Shown piece after piece: positions 12,476 to 13,255 of a stretch of 13,255 nucleotides of DNA; position 1 is the first letter of the stretch, and every line of letters starts with the position of its first letter. Under the pieces are notes generated by a model that worked only from the letters and a program-made list of their open reading frames with translations, was not told the DNA's origin and made no database searches. Position numbers and translations under genes: made by a program. Source of the stretch: an uncultured Stomatobaculum sp. (lineage in GTDB: Bacteria; Bacillota; Clostridia; Lachnospirales; Lachnospiraceae); contig CALLVJ010000337.1 in the NCBI GenBank assembly GCA_938010625.1, positions 1 through 13,255 on the forward strand, in the 5' to 3' direction.

Positions 12476-13255
12476 ATGTTACATCTCATGAAATATGAGT
12501 GGAAGAAAACCTTCTTTCTAAAACTTCTGATGCTCGCCGTGATTGCGGTCGGCGAAATCATTTTTCTGGCGGGAATCTCTCTCCACCACACCGATTTTGA
12601 ACGTTCAACTCTCTTTGAAACAAGCATGGTCATATTGGCGCTGGGACTTAGTCTCTCTCCCGTCATCAGCATTCTGCAGGATCTATCCATGCTGCAGCGG
12701 GAATTAAACAGCAAAGAATCCTACATGCTCTACCTGACGCCACATAACAGCTTTGAGATTCTGGGCGCAAAGTGCCTCGTGAGTCTTCTCGAGATTATTT
12801 TCTGGGCTGTTCTCGCTGCAGTTCTCTTTGTTGTGGACGGGCTGATGCTCACACATCTGCTCTACGGTGCGGATGCCAATATTATGGGAAGGCTCGCAGA
12901 GCTTTTGCAGCTCGTAACCTCGGCAGAAGCACTTACCGCCATGTTGCAGGCTACACTGCTCTTTCTCGCAGGTCTTCTGCAATTTGAGAGCATCGCCTTA
13001 ATCGCCATTGTCCTGCAGGCAACTTTTCTGCATGGGATCCGGTTCTCAGGTATCATCACTGTAATTCTCTATATTCTGCTTGCATATTTCAGCAGCTCCC
13101 TGCTCACACATCTTCCGTTTTCACCCTACATGCTGCTTCACTTCGCAGGCTCTTATATCACCGTGCGCACTATCAGTATGGTAATCGTAAGTCTGATTCT
13201 CTCTGCCGTTTATTTTGTCATTGCAGCGCTGCTGCTTGAGAAAAAGCGGAACATC
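12476..13255 (+). CDS. ABC transporter membrane protein (ABC-2-like), partial
   Basis: 260 codons are visible and the frame is still open at the right edge, where the last residues (LLLEKKRNI) follow a final membrane helix, so the true end is probably close. It starts MLHLMKYEWKKTFFLKL, a cytoplasmic basic lead typical of ABC-2 permeases. About six hydrophobic segments follow, near residues 17-38, 50-72, 100-125, 158-180, 185-205 and 230-253. An AGGAAAGGA ribosome binding site lies just upstream. It is the likely partner of the preceding ATPase, forming an exporter-like complex in the cytoplasmic membrane. Between helices 1 and 2 is a short loop with HHTDFERS. The family is inferred mostly from context and topology, and a second permease gene may follow. 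Confidence 0.85.
   Translation, partial: MLHLMKYEWKKTFFLKLLMLAVIAVGEIIFLAGISLHHTDFERSTLFETSMVILALGLSLSPVISILQDLSMLQRELNSKESYMLYLTPHNSFEILGAKCLVSLLEIIFWAVLAAVLFVVDGLMLTHLLYGADANIMGRLAELLQLVTSAEALTAMLQATLLFLAGLLQFESIALIAIVLQATFLHGIRFSGIITVILYILLAYFSSSLLTHLPFSPYMLLHFAGSYITVRTISMVIVSLILSAVYFVIAALLLEKKRNI

Overview
The window looks like chromosomal DNA of a low-G+C-lineage Gram-positive anaerobe, most likely a Lachnospiraceae/Clostridia member. The evidence is the conserved ecfA1-ecfA2-ecfT-truA-rplM-rpsI gene order, AGGAGG-type ribosome binding sites, TTGACA-17-TATAAT promoters and moderate G+C. The left third carries an integrated mobile element. I cannot name the species.

Region 1 (1 to about 4480, all genes on the minus strand) looks like one end of an integrative and conjugative element (ICE) next to rpsI. 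Reading in the direction of transcription, it holds a BRO/KilAC antirepressor, a 55-aa basic protein, a RepA_N/DnaD-like winged-helix replication protein, a DnaC-like helicase loader, a possible 48-aa protein, and parB. Several of these genes are joined by ATGA start/stop overlaps. parB is cut after codon 115 by the 5' part of a group II intron, whose EBS1 and EBS2 loops pair with the parB exon. Where the intron's reverse transcriptase gene would be expected there is instead an A+T-rich peptidase E-like gene with its own promoter. It runs off the left edge, so the intron 3' end (domains V and VI) and the rest of parB are not visible.

Region 2 (4105 to 4538) is non-coding. It has a terminator or attenuator ahead of the ICE operon, three copies of GTAAACCCAT, the probable ICE/chromosome boundary, and the rpsI terminator.

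Region 3 (4539 to 9994, minus strand) is core chromosome. A hypothetical membrane-anchored protein is followed by the ECF vitamin-transporter energising module (EcfA1, EcfA2, EcfT), TruA with an unusual 100-residue C-terminal extension, and then rplM-rpsI behind a strong promoter and a structured leader.

Region 4 (10035 to 11189, minus strand) has tRNA-Arg(ACG) with its own promoter and terminator, a chorismate mutase fused to an ACT-like domain without prephenate dehydratase, and a small GNAT-like acetyltransferase.

Region 5 (11320 to 13255, plus strand) is a YtrA-type GntR regulator, ABC ATPase and membrane protein operon. It has a probable self-regulated promoter/operator, and the last gene runs off the right edge.
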